Of a DNA stretch of 64,000 nucleotides, positions 52,169 to 63,057 are shown piece by piece. Each line of letters opens with the position of its first letter. Positions within the stretch are counted from its first letter, which is position 1. Under the pieces are notes generated by a model. That model saw only the letters and a program-made list of their open reading frames with translations. It was not told the origin of the DNA and did not search any database. The stretch is from JAKAIY01 sp963809385. GTDB lineage: Bacteria; Chloroflexota; Ktedonobacteria; Ktedonobacterales; JADMIN01. The DNA lies in assembly GCA_963809385.1 (NCBI GenBank), contig CAWEJL010000002.1, positions 1 to 64,000 of the forward strand, given 5' to 3'. The translations under genes and the position numbers were made by a program.

Positions 52169-52369
52169 ATGAATGAGACCCGTTCCTGACGCCAGCGCCT
52201 GATCGCCCTGCGTGAGCCAACCGCTATTGAGGACAGCATGAGCCTGCTAAGGCGACATGCTCTGCCGCGCCCCCAGCACAGCGCCACGCCCTGCGCCGGC
52301 ACGGCCACCGGAGGCCCAACTGAGCATCGACGGCGAGGGCCACACCGCATCGAGCAGGTGGCCACCATG

Positions 52370-52471
52370 AGCGGCGCGTCGTCCCCCACCCCACCTACGC
52401 GCCCGAGGATGCGGTGATCGCTGGCTTCGAGATCGAAGCGCCCAACAGCGCCGCCAGCAGCCTACCCGACT
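52370..52471 (+). repeat. 102-bp direct repeat, right copy
   Basis: Identical to 49309-49410. Here the repeat runs straight into TAGCGCAACAG, where the duplicated glycosyltransferase end would stop (TAG 52471-52473) overlapping the convergent nuoN stop (52470-52472). That is the compact arrangement expected before insertion of the 2.96-kb block at 49411-52369. Confidence 0.95.
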
Positions 52472-54095
52472 AGCGCAACAGCGACTGGGCGGCGAGCTGG
52501 GCGTAGCTGTCTATGCCAGACGAGACGACGATGAACAGCGCCGTCAGCGCGGCGCAGACCGCCAGGGCGAAGCGCGCGCCCACCGGGAAGGGGATGCTCG
52601 GCGGCTCCTCCGTGGTAGCGGGCTCCGCTTCGGCGGCGGGCGCTGGTAGCTCGGCGCCTTGGGTGGAGGAAGCGCCAGCGGCGACGCCAGCCGCCACCAG
52701 CTCACGCTCTGGCTGGGGCGCCGCGGTGACGCCCCGACCGCGCGGCTCGACAAAGTACATCGCCCAGACAACGCGCAGGTAGTAGAACATGCCGAGCACG
52801 CTGGCCAGCACACCGATGATCGCCAGCGGGACCTGCCCGCCGACCATCGCCGCGTAGAAGACAACGTATTTGCCCAGGAAGCCAGCGGTTGGCGGGATGC
52901 CCGCGAGCGAGAAGAGGAAGAGCGCCATCACGGCGGCCAGCGCGGGATTGCGCCGGGAGAGGCCGGAGAAGTCGTCGAGCGCCGTCCCACGCCCATCCGC
53001 GCGTTCGACGAGCGCGACGACACCGAACGCGCCAGCATTCGCGACAGCGTACGTCGCGAGGTAGATCAGCAGCGACGCGACAGCGCGGGCGATGCGGTGG
53101 CGACGGCGACCAGGATGTAGCCAGCGTTGGCGATGCTGGAGTAGGCCAGCATGCGCTTCACGTCACGCTGCGAGACGGCGAGCAGGTTGCCGCCAATCAT
53201 CGTCAGCGCGGCGACCGCCCAGAAGACGGGCTCCCAGCGGAATGTCTGCGAGGAGAGCGCGGCGATAAAGACGCGCGCGACGGCGGCGAACGCGGCCACC
53301 TTTGTCCCCACCGACATGAACGCCGTCACCGGTGTCGGCGCGCCGGTGTAGACATCAGGCGTCCACGCCTGGAAAGGGATCGCCGAAACCTTGAAGCTGA
53401 AGCCGACGACGAGCAGCCCCATGCCAACGAGCAGCAGCGGCCCGAAGCCCTCGCTATTGAGCGCCTGATTCGTCCGCAGGAAGGTGGATATGCCCGCGAG
53501 ACTGGTAGTCCCCGTGGCGCCGTAGGTCAGCGAGATGCCGTAGAGCAGGAACGCGGACGCGAACGAGCTCAGGATGAAGTACTTCATGCCCGCTTCCTGC
53601 GCGCGCAGGCGGGTCTGCGGCAGCGCGCAGAGGACGTAGAGCGCAATCGAGAGCGTTTCGAGGCCGACAAAGACCAGCATCAGGTTGGCGGCGGACGCCA
53701 TCAGCATCATGCCGAGCGCGCTCACCTGCATCAGCGCATAGTATTCGCCCTCGCGATTAACGCCCTGGCGCTCCAGGTAGCCCGGCGAGAAGAGCAGGCC
53801 GGCGCCCAGCGCGAACAGGATCACGGCGCAGGAGAAGATAGCCACCCCATCCACGCTGACCATGCCGTAGAACGCGGTGGAAGCCGCCACTGAGGTTCGC
53901 GACATAGACCAGCGAGAGCGCGGACGCGATCACGCCTACCAGGCCAATGAACGCCAGCCAGCGCTTGCGACCAGCCGGCAGCGCGAGGTCAGCCAGTAAG
54001 GTGAGGAATACCGCCACCAGCAGACTGATCTCCGGCAAGATGCGCAGCCAGTCGGTCAAGGCTGGTATATAGGTGAATGGTGAGATTCCTGACAT
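52470..54095 (-). CDS. nuoN: NADH-quinone oxidoreductase subunit N, frameshifted
   Basis: Antiporter-like membrane subunit of complex I. The N-terminal frame (SGISPFTYIPALTDWLRILP) starts at 54095. Near 53895 it shifts to the central frame (NREGEYYALMQVSALGMMLM, FKVSAIPFQAWTPDVYTGAP, SQRDVKRMLAYSSIANAGYI). Near 53080 it shifts again to MALFLFSLAGIPPTAGFLGK. An Ala/Pro/Glu-rich insert of about 55 residues (ELPAPAAEAEPATTEEPP) precedes the last helix. Last gene of the visible nuo operon. Confidence 0.9.
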
Positions 54096-54150
54096 CGTTG
54101 GTCGCTCCCAAGCAGAACTCAGCAAGCGTCACAGTCGCGTCGCGCGGACC

Positions 54151-55777
54151 TCATGGGCGGACAGGCGCGCCGATTTGCGCGTTTTTGAGCGGTATCGGCA
54201 GACCGTGGGCGGCGTTTAGCCCCATGACGATCTGATTCGTGGTGGTCTCAGTGCGCGCGGTTACCGTGTTGGGCGCGACACCGAGGTAGAACATCAGCGC
54301 GATCAGCGGCAGCAGCGCCAGCGCCTCGCGCCAGCCAAGGTCGCGCATGGAGCCAGAACGGCGATTCGCGCCGCGCGTACGCGCCGGAGCAGTCGCGCCC
54401 GCCGCCTCAGCGCCTCCTGCCAGCAGCGCTTCGGCGACGGGGCCTTCTTTGGGCGTGGGGCCCTGCGTCATGCCCTGGAAGAAGCGCAGCATGTACCAGG
54501 CGGCGGGGATGACGACCAGTGTCGCCACAACGCCATAGACACGGTTGGCATGGAACGCGCCAAGGAAGGCGAGGAACTCGCCCGCGAAGCTGTTGAGACC
54601 CGGCAGGCCCAGGGCGGCGAGCGAGGCGATGAGGAAGGCGGTAGCTAGCCACGGCAGGCGCGTGGCTAGTCCGCCGAACTCCGTCAGGCGGCGCGCGCCC
54701 GCCCGCTCCTCGACGGCGCCCGCGATCAGGAAGAGCGCCGCGATAATCACGCCGTGGTTGACCATCTGCAGGATCGCGCCCTGAATGCCCTGCTGGTTCA
54801 TGGCGAAGATCGCCAGGATGATCACGCTCATATGGCTGAGGCTGACATAGGCCAGCAACCGCTTGATATCGTTGGAGACCAGCGCCTGAAAGGCGAAGTA
54901 CAGGATACCGACGACAGTGAGCGTGCCGACCAGCGGGAAATACTGGATGGAGGCGCTGGGGAAGAGCGGCAGCACGAAACGCAGCATGCCATAGACGGCG
55001 GTCTTCGCCATCACCCCCGCAATCATGACCACGACCGGCGTGGGCGCCTGCGTGTAGGCGTCGGGCGCCCAGTTGTGCAATGGGAAGAGGCCCGCCTTGA
55101 CGGCGAACGCGGCCATGAACGCGAAGAACAGGACGGGCTGCGCGTATGCGGGCACCCCATGCGCAGAGCAGCGTCGAAAGGTCCAGGGTGAAGGGGATAT
55201 TCGCCGCCGAGGTCGTGACGACGCCAACCCAGATGATGCCAATCAGCATCAATAGTGAACCCGTCGCGGTAAACAGCACGAACTTGATGGCGGCGTATCC
55301 GCGGCGCGGCCCACCGAACATGCCCACGAGCAGGTACGCCGGGACGAGCATCAACTCCCAGAAGATGTAGAACAGGAAGAGATTGGTGGCGACGAAGACA
55401 CCCTGCATCGCGCCGGAAAGCACCAGCATCAGCGCCACATACGCGCGTGAGCGGTCGCCGCGCGCCAGGGTAGGCGCGGAGGCGATCAGCGCCACCAGCG
55501 TGAGCAGCCCATTTAGTCCCAGCAGGAACACGCTCAGCCCATCCACGCCGAGCGTATATGTGACGCCCAGCTCCGGCAGCCACGGCTCATGCTCGACGAA
55601 CTGAAAGCTGGTGGCCGAGCTAGAGAAGAGCGGGATGACCGCCAGCGAGAGCCCCAGCCCGATCACGGCGACGGCGACGCCCCATCCCCAGACGGCGCGG
55701 CGCGGCATGAAGAGCGCGAAGACCGCGCCGATAAGTGGCGCAGCGATGATCGCGCTGAGCAGTGGAAACTGTGTCAT
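54151..55777 (-). CDS. nuoM: NADH-quinone oxidoreductase subunit M, frameshifted
   Basis: Proton-pumping subunit. The N-terminal frame starts at 55777 (TQFPLLSAIIAAPLIGAVFA; YTLGVDGLSVFLLGLNGLL; FYIFWELMLVPAYLLVGMFG with the conserved Glu). Near 55160 it shifts to YAQPVLFFAFMAAFAVKAGL, followed by FPLHNWAPDAYTQAPTPVVV and IKRLLAYVSLSHMSVIILAI. Near the end a Pro/Ala/Arg-rich linker (GAEAAGATAPARTRGANRR) splits the last helices. Total length about 540 residues. Confidence 0.92.
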
Positions 55778-55881
55778 ATCGTCTTCACCAGGCGAGGCTT
55801 GTCACGGCGCCCGCCCTTCTCTCCGTTATTCGACATCTGTTATGGTTGGTGGCCACGCCAGCGGCGTGAGAGCCTCCCGCG

Positions 55882-57852
55882 CTACTGGCTGACTGCGATG
55901 AAGTATACCAGCACGATGATGGCTCCCAGGAGGATCGTCAGCGCGTAGTTACGCAAATACCCAGTTTGGAAGCCACGCAGATCGGCGCTGAGTCCATCGA
56001 AGACATTGCCCGTCGCCATCCGCGCTCGCCTCGAGGATGTCATCCTCTACGCCAGTCCGCAGCAGCCGCGAGAGCGCGAGCGTTGGGCGAACGATGACCA
56101 CCTCATACACGTCGTCCACATACCAGCGCCGCCGCAGGAAGGTAACGAGCGCGCCCGCATCAGCGGCGGGAACCTCGTCCAGCGCCGTAGCGCGCCCAGG
56201 CCAGAGCGACGCCTGTGAGAGCGCAGACCAGCCCCGCCGCCGAGCGAGAGCCAGAACAAGTAGCGGAAAGCTCGGGGGCGCTGGGCGCAGTGGTCGCGAG
56301 AAAGCCGTTGAGCCACGTATTACCGGGCACGTCAATCACCCAGCCTACAGTCGAAAGCACGCCCAGCGCGTACATCGGCCACATCATCGCCGCGCCGGGC
56401 GCATGTAGGCCGGCCAGCGGCTCGCCAGCGGTCGCGCGACGCCCATGTTCCGCGGCCAGCGGCTCGCCGCGATAGTCCCCGAAGAAGGTGACGAAGATCA
56501 GCCGGAAGATGTAGAAGCCGGTCAGGATCGCCGTCGCCAGGCCTACCGCGTAGAGGACGTACCAGCCCACCTCGCCAGTCGAAGTGGCGCGCTGCCAGGA
56601 TCGCGCCGAGAATCGAGTCTTTACTCCAGAAACCATCGAATGGGAAGATCGCCGCCAGCGCCAGCCCAGCCACGACGAACAGCCAGAAGACGCTACTCAG
56701 CCGCTGGCGAAGTCCGCCCATCTTGCGGATGTCCTGCTCCCCGCCGAGCGCGTGAATCACCGCGCCCGCGCCCATGAAGAGCAGCGCCTTGAAGAAGGCG
56801 TGCATCACGAGGTGGAAGATACCAGCGCTAAAGCCGCCCGCCGCCTCGCCCATGAACATATAGGCCAGCTGGCTCATCGTCGAGTAGGCCAGGATACGCT
56901 TGATGTCCGTCTGGACGCAGGCGATCGTCGCGGCGAAGAACGCCGACGCGCCGCTGACAATCGCCACCACCGTCAGCGAATCCGGCTGGGCCAGAAACAG
57001 CGTGTGCGTCCGCGCGACGAGGTAGACGCCAGCGGTCACCATCGTCGCGGCGTGGATCAGCGCGCTGACCGGCGTCGGGCCTTCCATCGCGTCCGGCAGC
57101 CAGACGTGCAGCGGTAGCTGCGCGGACTTGGCGGCGGCGGCGACGAAGAGCAGCAGCGGGATCGCCAGCGAGATGACCAGCGGCGCCGTCGCGAAAATCG
57201 GAGAACTTGCGGCTAAGACCGCAGCTCGGTGTCAGTCCCAGGATATGCGAGTACGACAGGTCGCCCGCGCCCGCGTCGAAGAGCAGGAAGATGGCGATCA
57301 TCAGCCCGAAGTCGCCAATGACGTTGACCACGAACGCCTTGCGCGCGGCGGCGACTGCGCGGGCCGTGTGTACCAGAAGCCGATCAGCAGGAACGACGCG
57401 AGGCCGACGCCCGCCCAGCCGACAAGCAGGAATAGGAAGTTATCGGCGGCGACTAGCAGCGCCATCGCGAAGACGAAGAAGTTCAGGAAAGAGAAGAAGC
57501 GCCAGTAGCCGGGATCGCCCTCCATGTAGCCAATCGAGTAGACATGGATCAGGAAGCCGACGCCTGTCACGACCAGCAGCATGATCGCCGAGAGCGGGTC
57601 GTTGAGCAACCCAAAGGTGATGTTCAGCGACCCCGCGTGAATCCACGTCCAGTAGCTGGTATCTACCTCGCGCAGCTGCGAGCTGGCTGGCCGATGCAGG
57701 TAGACGAAGTCGGCCACGGCGAGCGCGAATGCGACCAGAATCGTCCCGCAGCCAATGATCGAGATGGCGACGCGGGGCAGCGAACGGCCAAGGAGGCCGA
57801 GCGCGAGAAATCCCACCAGTGGGGCCAGCAGTATGAATGGGGTAAGATTCAT
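55882..57852 (-). CDS. nuoL: NADH-quinone oxidoreductase subunit L, multiply frameshifted
   Basis: Largest antiporter-like subunit with the lateral helix. Starts at 57852 (NLTPFILLAPLVGFLALGLL; IHVYSIGYMEGDPGYWRFFS). Shifts near 57365 (to NVIGDFGLMIAIFLLFDAGA), 57195 (to the block with LPLHVWLPDAMEGPTPVSAL), 56590 (to EVGWYVLYAVGLATAILTGF), about 56240, and 56020 (to GLSADLRGFQTGYLRNYALT) lead to a stop at 55882. All expected segments, including DIKRILAYSTMSQLAYM and HAFFKALLFMGAGAV, are in order over about 656 residues. At least five indels, the highest density in the window. Confidence 0.88.
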
Positions 57853-57856
57853 CGCA

Positions 57857-58156
57857 CTAGCCCTTCAACGAGTTCAGCTCATCCACATCGATATTGGTAC
57901 GGCTGCGGAAGATCGAGACGATGATCGCCAGACCGACGACGACCTCGGCGGCGGCGACCGTCAGCACGAGGAAGACGAAGATCCAGCCCTCGACGGAGTT
58001 GAGGAAGCTGGCGAACGCCATGAACGAAAGGTTCACGGCGTTGAGCATCAGCTCGATGGACATAAACATCACCAGCGGGTTGCGTCGCGCCAGCACGCCA
58101 AGCGCGCCAATCGCGAAGAGCAGTCCACTGACGATCAGGTAGGCTGAAAGTGGCAT
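57857..58156 (-). CDS. nuoK: NADH-quinone oxidoreductase subunit K
   Basis: A 99-residue, three-helix subunit, intact. The family core is NPLVMFMSIELMLNAVNLSF, with the conserved membrane Glu, then VFLVLTVAAAEVVVGLAIIV with the second Glu. It lies 4 bp before nuoL and 18 bp after nuoJ. Confidence 0.96.
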   Translation of the reverse strand: MPLSAYLIVSGLLFAIGALGVLARRNPLVMFMSIELMLNAVNLSFMAFASFLNSVEGWIFVFLVLTVAAAEVVVGLAIIVSIFRSRTNIDVDELNSLKG

Positions 58157-58174
58157 GACAGGCTCCTCCAGACG

Positions 58175-58718
58175 CTACTCGTCAGCCCGGTTAGGACGGC
58201 GGGCGAGCGCGACCGCGCCGAGCGCCGCCGCCACCAACAACACGCCGGTGACCTCGAATGGAAAGGCGTAGCCATGAAAAAGCGCCAGGCCGAAGGTTTC
58301 CGTACTGCCTTGCGCGATAGTCGAACTGAGCGCTGAGACTCCGGTGGCCTTGGCATCCGAGGCGATGGCGCCCGTCAGCGCGGCATAGGCGATGCCGCCA
58401 GCCAGGATCAGCGCCAGCCCAATACCAGCCCCCCACTGCCAGCGCAGCGGGTCGGCGCGCTCGTTCGACTGGCACGCCACCCGGAGTCAGCATGGTCACG
58501 ACGAAGAGAAAGAGCACCATCACCGCGCCGGCGTAGATCAGCACCTGTATCGTGGCGATGAAGAGACCGCCAAGCATCAGGAAGAACAGCGCCAGACTCA
58601 GCAGGTTGACGATCAGGCTGAGCATGCTGTACACCGCGTTGCGGTTGAGAATGACACCGAGCGCCGACGCAAGCGCGATCGCTGACAAGACATAGAATGA
58701 AATCTGCGTGAAGAGCAT
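58175..58718 (-). CDS. nuoJ: NADH-quinone oxidoreductase subunit J, frameshifted
   Basis: Five-helix membrane subunit. The first frame starts at 58718 (FTQISFYVLSAIALASALGV; IATIQVLIYAGAVMVLFLFV, the Nqo10 signature). Near 58475 it shifts to WGAGIGLALILAGGIAYAAL and the last helix EVTGVLLVAAALGAVALARR. Combined length about 180 residues. The start is 3 bp after the nuoI stop. Confidence 0.92.
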
Positions 58719-58721
58719 AAT

Positions 58722-59347
58722 CTACGCTTCCTCCGCCGCTGTTTCGTCGCGCGCGACCTGCTCGTCGCCCATCTCGATCTCCTGCCGCGCAGGTAGGTCG
58801 CTCTGGCCGACCGACGCCGCCGACGCGTCTTGGCCGTCGAAGAAGCCCTGACGGCCGGGGACGGGCGTCGCGGTCTCTTGTGGGGGAACCGGCGTCCAGT
58901 CGACGATTGAGCCGCGCGTGGCGGAGCCAACCGGCTCCAGCAACTGCTCCTTGTGGTAGACGAGGTCTTCCGGAGTGCGCGCTGGCCAGCTCGTAGATGT
59001 TCCCCAAGCGTGATCGCGCCAGTCGGGCAGGCCTGCTCACAGTAGCCGCAGAAGATGCAACGCAGCAGGTTGACATCGAAGACGCGCGCATACCGCTCGC
59101 CGGGCGAGACGCGATGCTCCTCGCTGTTCTCGTCCGCCTCGATATAGATCGCGTCCGCTGGGCAAGCGCCCGCGCATAGGAAGCAGCCAACGCAACGCTC
59201 CAGGCCGCTCTCGTAGCGGTGCAGCACGTGGCGACCGCGGAAGCGCGCGGGAAGGTCGCGCTTCTCCTCAGGATACGAGACCGTCGTGGGTTTCCGGCCT
59301 AGCTCCTTGAGCGTCGTGGCCAGACCCTTGATCATCTCCATCGCCAT
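58722..59347 (-). CDS. nuoI: NADH-quinone oxidoreductase subunit I, frameshifted
   Basis: Peripheral arm subunit with clusters N6a and N6b. CVGCFLCAGACP and CIFCGYCEQACP are both complete. After ACPTGAITLG the frame shifts twice near 58985-59010 (through IYELAS to EDLVYHKEQLLEPVG). The protein ends in an acidic tail of roughly 65 residues (EIEMGDEQVARDETAAEEA) that is longer than in the usual NuoI. Start at 59347. Confidence 0.92.
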
Positions 59348-59432
59348 CTATCGTTCTCTCCCCATTAGGCCGCTACTGGCCACCGGCGCTGGCGCCAGCC
59401 GCCGCGCGTTTCGTGTCATCCACAGCCAGCGC

Positions 59433-60629
59433 TTCAGGGGAGTGGCGCCAGCCGCCCAGAGACCAGTCGCACGGATGCGGGTAGCGCCACGCCCATACGG
59501 GAGGAGCCAGCCGCCGCGAGCTTGCCACGGCGCAGGCGGGTGTAATAGATCACGCCGCCAATGGCGATGATAGCCAGACCGAATAGCCCGCTCACCCACC
59601 ACGGGCAGGTCGAGCGCCACCACGAACGGCGGTCGCCAGCGCGTTCAGCGCCGCAAGCGGCAGCAGCGTCTGCCAGCCAAAGCGCATCAGCTGGTCGTAG
59701 CGGATGCGTGGCAGGGTGGCGCGCAGCCAGATGAAAATGAACAGGAAGACGGCGACCTTGATGAAGAACCAGATGAATGGCAGGCCGGGTATGCCTTCGA
59801 GGCCGCCCAGCGTCCAGCCGCCGAAGAACATCGTCGCGACCACCGCGCTGGCAGTAATCATGTTGATGTATTCGGCCATCTGGAAGAGACTCCAGCGCAG
59901 CCCGCTGAACTCCGTCAGGTAACCCGCCACCAGTTCCTGCTCCGCCTCTGGTAGGTCGAACGGCGCGCGGTTGACTTCCGCCACCGCCGCGATGCCGTAG
60001 AGAATCAGGCCGAGCGGCTGCGCCAGCACGAACCAGATGCCCTGATTGACCTGCGCCTGCACAATACCCACCATGCTCAGCGTGCCAGAGAACATCAGGA
60101 CGCCCGCAATAGCCAGCGCGATACTGACCTCGTAGGAGACCATCTGCGCCGCCGAGCGCAGCGCGCCTAGCAGCGAGTAGTGGTTGCCCGACGACCAGCC
60201 CGCCAGCACGATACCGTAGACAGCGAGCGAAGCGATGGAGAACACATAGAGCACGCCAACGTTGAGATCGGCGACGTAGGGCGCCCAGGCTAGCGCGATG
60301 GGATTATCGCCCCAGGTGGTCGGGCCACCCAGCGGCACGACCGCGAAGGCGGTCAGAGCAACGATCACCGAGATAGCCGGCGCAAGCAGAAAGACCAGGT
60401 GGCTGGCCTTCGCAGGCAAAATCTCCTCTTTGAAGGCCATCTTGAGCGCGTCGGCGATGGGTTGGAACACACCGAACGGGCCGGCGCGGTTGGGGCCAAC
60501 GCGCCGCTGGAAGCGGGCGATGATGCGCCGCTCGATCAGCGTCATATAGGCGAAGGCGGTCAGCAGCGCGACAATCGCGATGATGCTCTTGACCAGCGCG
60601 GCGAGCAGAAACCATGCGAGATCGCTCAT
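59433..60629 (-). CDS. nuoH: NADH-quinone oxidoreductase subunit H, frameshifted near the end
   Basis: Membrane subunit forming the quinone chamber. From 60629: ERRIIARFQRRVGPNRAGPF, GLRSAAQ-type ALRSAAQMVSYEVSIALAIA, and EVNRAPFDLPEAEQELVAGY with the conserved acidic loop. Near 59600-59630 two shifts lead from NALATAV through VVALDLP to WWVSGLFGLAIIAIGG. The protein then ends in a basic extension (RLRRGKLAAAGSSRMG) with its stop at 59433. The start overlaps the nuoG stop by 4 bp. Confidence 0.92.
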
Positions 60630-62956
60630 CGGGCGCGCTCCTCCCGTCCGGATGGCGCCGCGAGCGCGCCGGATATCTGTCCACTCGCGATCCCGTGCGC
60701 GAGCATGTCCCAAGTCAGGAATTCCGCGCCGGTGACGCTCCCGGCGGTCGCGCCGGGAGTCAGCGGCCAGCGCGCGCCCTTCATGCCCAGCCCGCGCCGC
60801 GTCGCGCCGGCGTAGAGCGGCACGCAGCGGGCGATCTCCGCCAGAATGTCCGCCACGCCGCGATACGACCAGCCGAGTCCCAGCGCGACCGCGAGATCGG
60901 TCAGGATGCGCCAGTCAGCGCGAGCGCCCGGCAGCTCCAGCATCGCCTTACGCACAACCTGCACACGTCGCTCGACGCTGGTGAAGGTGCCGTCCTTCTC
61001 GGTATAGCTGACGGCGGGCAGGACGACCGTGGCCAGCTTGGCGGTCTCCGTCATGAAAAGGTCCTGCGCGACGAGGAACTCCATCCGCGCCAGCGCATCC
61101 CGCGTGGCGGGCGTGGCGTTCTTCGCCGGATCGGCGCCCATCACATAGAGCGCCTTCACGCCGCCAGCCGGCATGGCCGAATAATCGAGGCCTGGCGAGG
61201 CGGGAACGGGCGCGCCCCAGACGGCGGCAAGCGCCTCGCGCGCCGTGGCGTCGCTAACTGGGCGGTAGCCGGGGAGCATGTCGGGCAGCGCGCCCATATC
61301 GCGAGCGCCCAGTCCGTTGGCGTCCGCCATCAGTGGCCCGACGCCCGCGCCTCGCCGCCCGAAGTTATTCGTCAGCAGCGCCAGGTCAAGCGCGTCCTGC
61401 GCCAGCGTCGCGCCGGATGGCTCCAGCGTCGCCTGTTCATCGTAGAGGATCACAGCGCCGGGCGCGGTGGCGATCTCACGCGCCAGCGTCCGCAGCGCGT
61501 TCGCGTCCGTCCCCGCCGAGGCCGCTACCGCATCGGGCGCGCTCTGTGCGAGCGCCGCCAGCCGTGCGGGCAGGGCCGCGGCGCGCTCTTCAGCGTACGC
61601 GCCGCGCGTCAGCCCCTCGCTCAAGACCGTGTGGAGCAGTGCGCGGGCGACGGCGCCCGTCTGACCGGGAGCGTAGCGGATGACGCCCGCCGCGAGGCGG
61701 TCGAGGCGGCTGGCCTCCGGCGTGACAACCCACACACGCGCGCCCTTGCGAATCGCCCGGCGGATGCGCAGGTCCACGATGGGCTGGCGGTGGTAGGTGT
61801 CGGAGCCGAGCAGCACGATCGTCGAGGCGCGCTCCAGCCCGGCGATGGAGTCGCTCCAGGCCCAGGGCAGCGCGCCCGCCACGCTGGGGAAACGGCCATG
61901 CTGATGGTCTACATTGTTTGTCCCTAGGCCGGCGCGCATCAACTTCTGAAAGAGATACGCCTCCTCGTTGGTCGTGCGCGTAGAGGCGATGCCGCCCACA
62001 GCGGATGGGCCATCGCGCTTGGCGATCTCGCGCAGACGGCTGGCCACCAGCGCGAGCGCCTCATCCCAGGTGGCAGGCTCCAGCTTGCCATCGCGGCGGA
62101 TCAGCGGCGTGCGCAGGCGTTCCGGGCTGTTGGCCAGGTCGAGGCCCCAGCGGCCACGATCGCAGAGGAACCCCTCTTCCACGTCGTCGTTCGTGCGTGA
62201 ATACTGCCGCATCAGCTTGTCCACACGCACATCGGCCTTCACATTGCAGCCCACCGAGCACTGGCCGCAAATCGTCGCCGTGCGCTTCAGCTCCCACGGA
62301 CGCCCTGTGAAGCGGTAGCTCTTGGCGGTCAGCGCGCCAACTGGACACATCTCGACCACGTTGCCGGAGAAGATCGAGTCGAACGGGGCGTCTGGCTCGA
62401 CGCCGACCTCCGTGCGGAAGCCGCGCTCCAGCATCACCAGGCCGTTCTCCATCGCCACGTCCTGGGTGAAGCGCACGCAGCGCTGACAGGCGATGCAGCG
62501 CTCGCGGTCGAGCAGGATATGCTCGCTCACCGGCACGGGCTTCTGGAAGTGGCGCTTGCTCAGGTCGAAGCGGCTCGCGCCCGGTCCGTGTCGCAGGGTG
62601 AAGTCCTGCAAGTCGCACTCGCCGCCCTTGTCGCAGATCGGACAATCGAGCGGGTGGTTGATCAGCAGAAACTCCAGCGTTCCGGCGCGGGCTTTCTTGA
62701 CCATCGGCGAGCCGGTCGAAACGACCATGCCCTCCGTGACCTCGGTCGTGCAGGCGGTCATTGGCTTGGGCATCTTCTCGATCTGCACGAAGCACATACG
62801 GCAAGCGCCCAGCGGCTCCATCTTGGGATGGTAGCAGTAGATGGGGATCTCAATGCCGAGCTTTTGCGCCGCGGCCCAGATGACCGAGCCTTTCGGCACG
62901 CTCACTGGCTGTCCATCTATCGTCAGGTTGACGAGTTGTTCTTCTTGCTCGGCCAT
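60626..62956 (-). CDS. nuoG: NADH-quinone oxidoreductase subunit G
   Basis: A 776-residue peripheral subunit, intact. The N-terminal [2Fe-2S] domain has YCYHPKMEPLGACRMC. HPLDCPICDKGGECDLQDF carries the next cluster ligands, CIACQRCVRF another and CGQCSVGCNV the additional cluster N7-type region. The remainder is a molybdopterin-oxidoreductase-like domain without the cofactor (TTNEEAYLFQKLMRAGLGTN; LFMTETAKLATVVLPAVSYT). 101 bp after nuoF. Confidence 0.96.
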   Translation of the reverse strand: MAEQEEQLVNLTIDGQPVSVPKGSVIWAAAQKLGIEIPIYCYHPKMEPLGACRMCFVQIEKMPKPMTACTTEVTEGMVVSTGSPMVKKARAGTLEFLLINHPLDCPICDKGGECDLQDFTLRHGPGASRFDLSKRHFQKPVPVSEHILLDRERCIACQRCVRFTQDVAMENGLVMLERGFRTEVGVEPDAPFDSIFSGNVVEMCPVGALTAKSYRFTGRPWELKRTATICGQCSVGCNVKADVRVDKLMRQYSRTNDDVEEGFLCDRGRWGLDLANSPERLRTPLIRRDGKLEPATWDEALALVASRLREIAKRDGPSAVGGIASTRTTNEEAYLFQKLMRAGLGTNNVDHQHGRFPSVAGALPWAWSDSIAGLERASTIVLLGSDTYHRQPIVDLRIRRAIRKGARVWVVTPEASRLDRLAAGVIRYAPGQTGAVARALLHTVLSEGLTRGAYAEERAAALPARLAALAQSAPDAVAASAGTDANALRTLAREIATAPGAVILYDEQATLEPSGATLAQDALDLALLTNNFGRRGAGVGPLMADANGLGARDMGALPDMLPGYRPVSDATAREALAAVWGAPVPASPGLDYSAMPAGGVKALYVMGADPAKNATPATRDALARMEFLVAQDLFMTETAKLATVVLPAVSYTEKDGTFTSVERRVQVVRKAMLELPGARADWRILTDLAVALGLGWSYRGVADILAEIARCVPLYAGATRRGLGMKGARWPLTPGATAGSVTGAEFLTWDMLAHGIASGQISGALAAPSGREERAR

Positions 62957-63057
62957 GATTCGCTTTCTCGCCTACTACCACCCGCTTGCCGCCACGCTCC
63001 CTCAACGCCAGACGCTCTGGAGGCCGGTGGAGTCACTCCCGCGCCTGAATCGCTGGA

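Noticed and set aside
49411..52369. Transposon or integrative element with its own recombinase
   Set aside because: No transposase, integrase or terminal inverted repeats were found between the 102-bp repeats; only Rhs-type fragments and small genes.
52470..59347. nuo genes as true pseudogenes
   Set aside because: Every subunit is complete once single-base shifts are bridged, with conserved catalytic residues kept and no internal deletions. Assembly indels fit better.
60614..61927. A 437-codon plus-strand frame
   Set aside because: It is antisense to nuoG, with Arg/Ala-rich composition typical of shadows.
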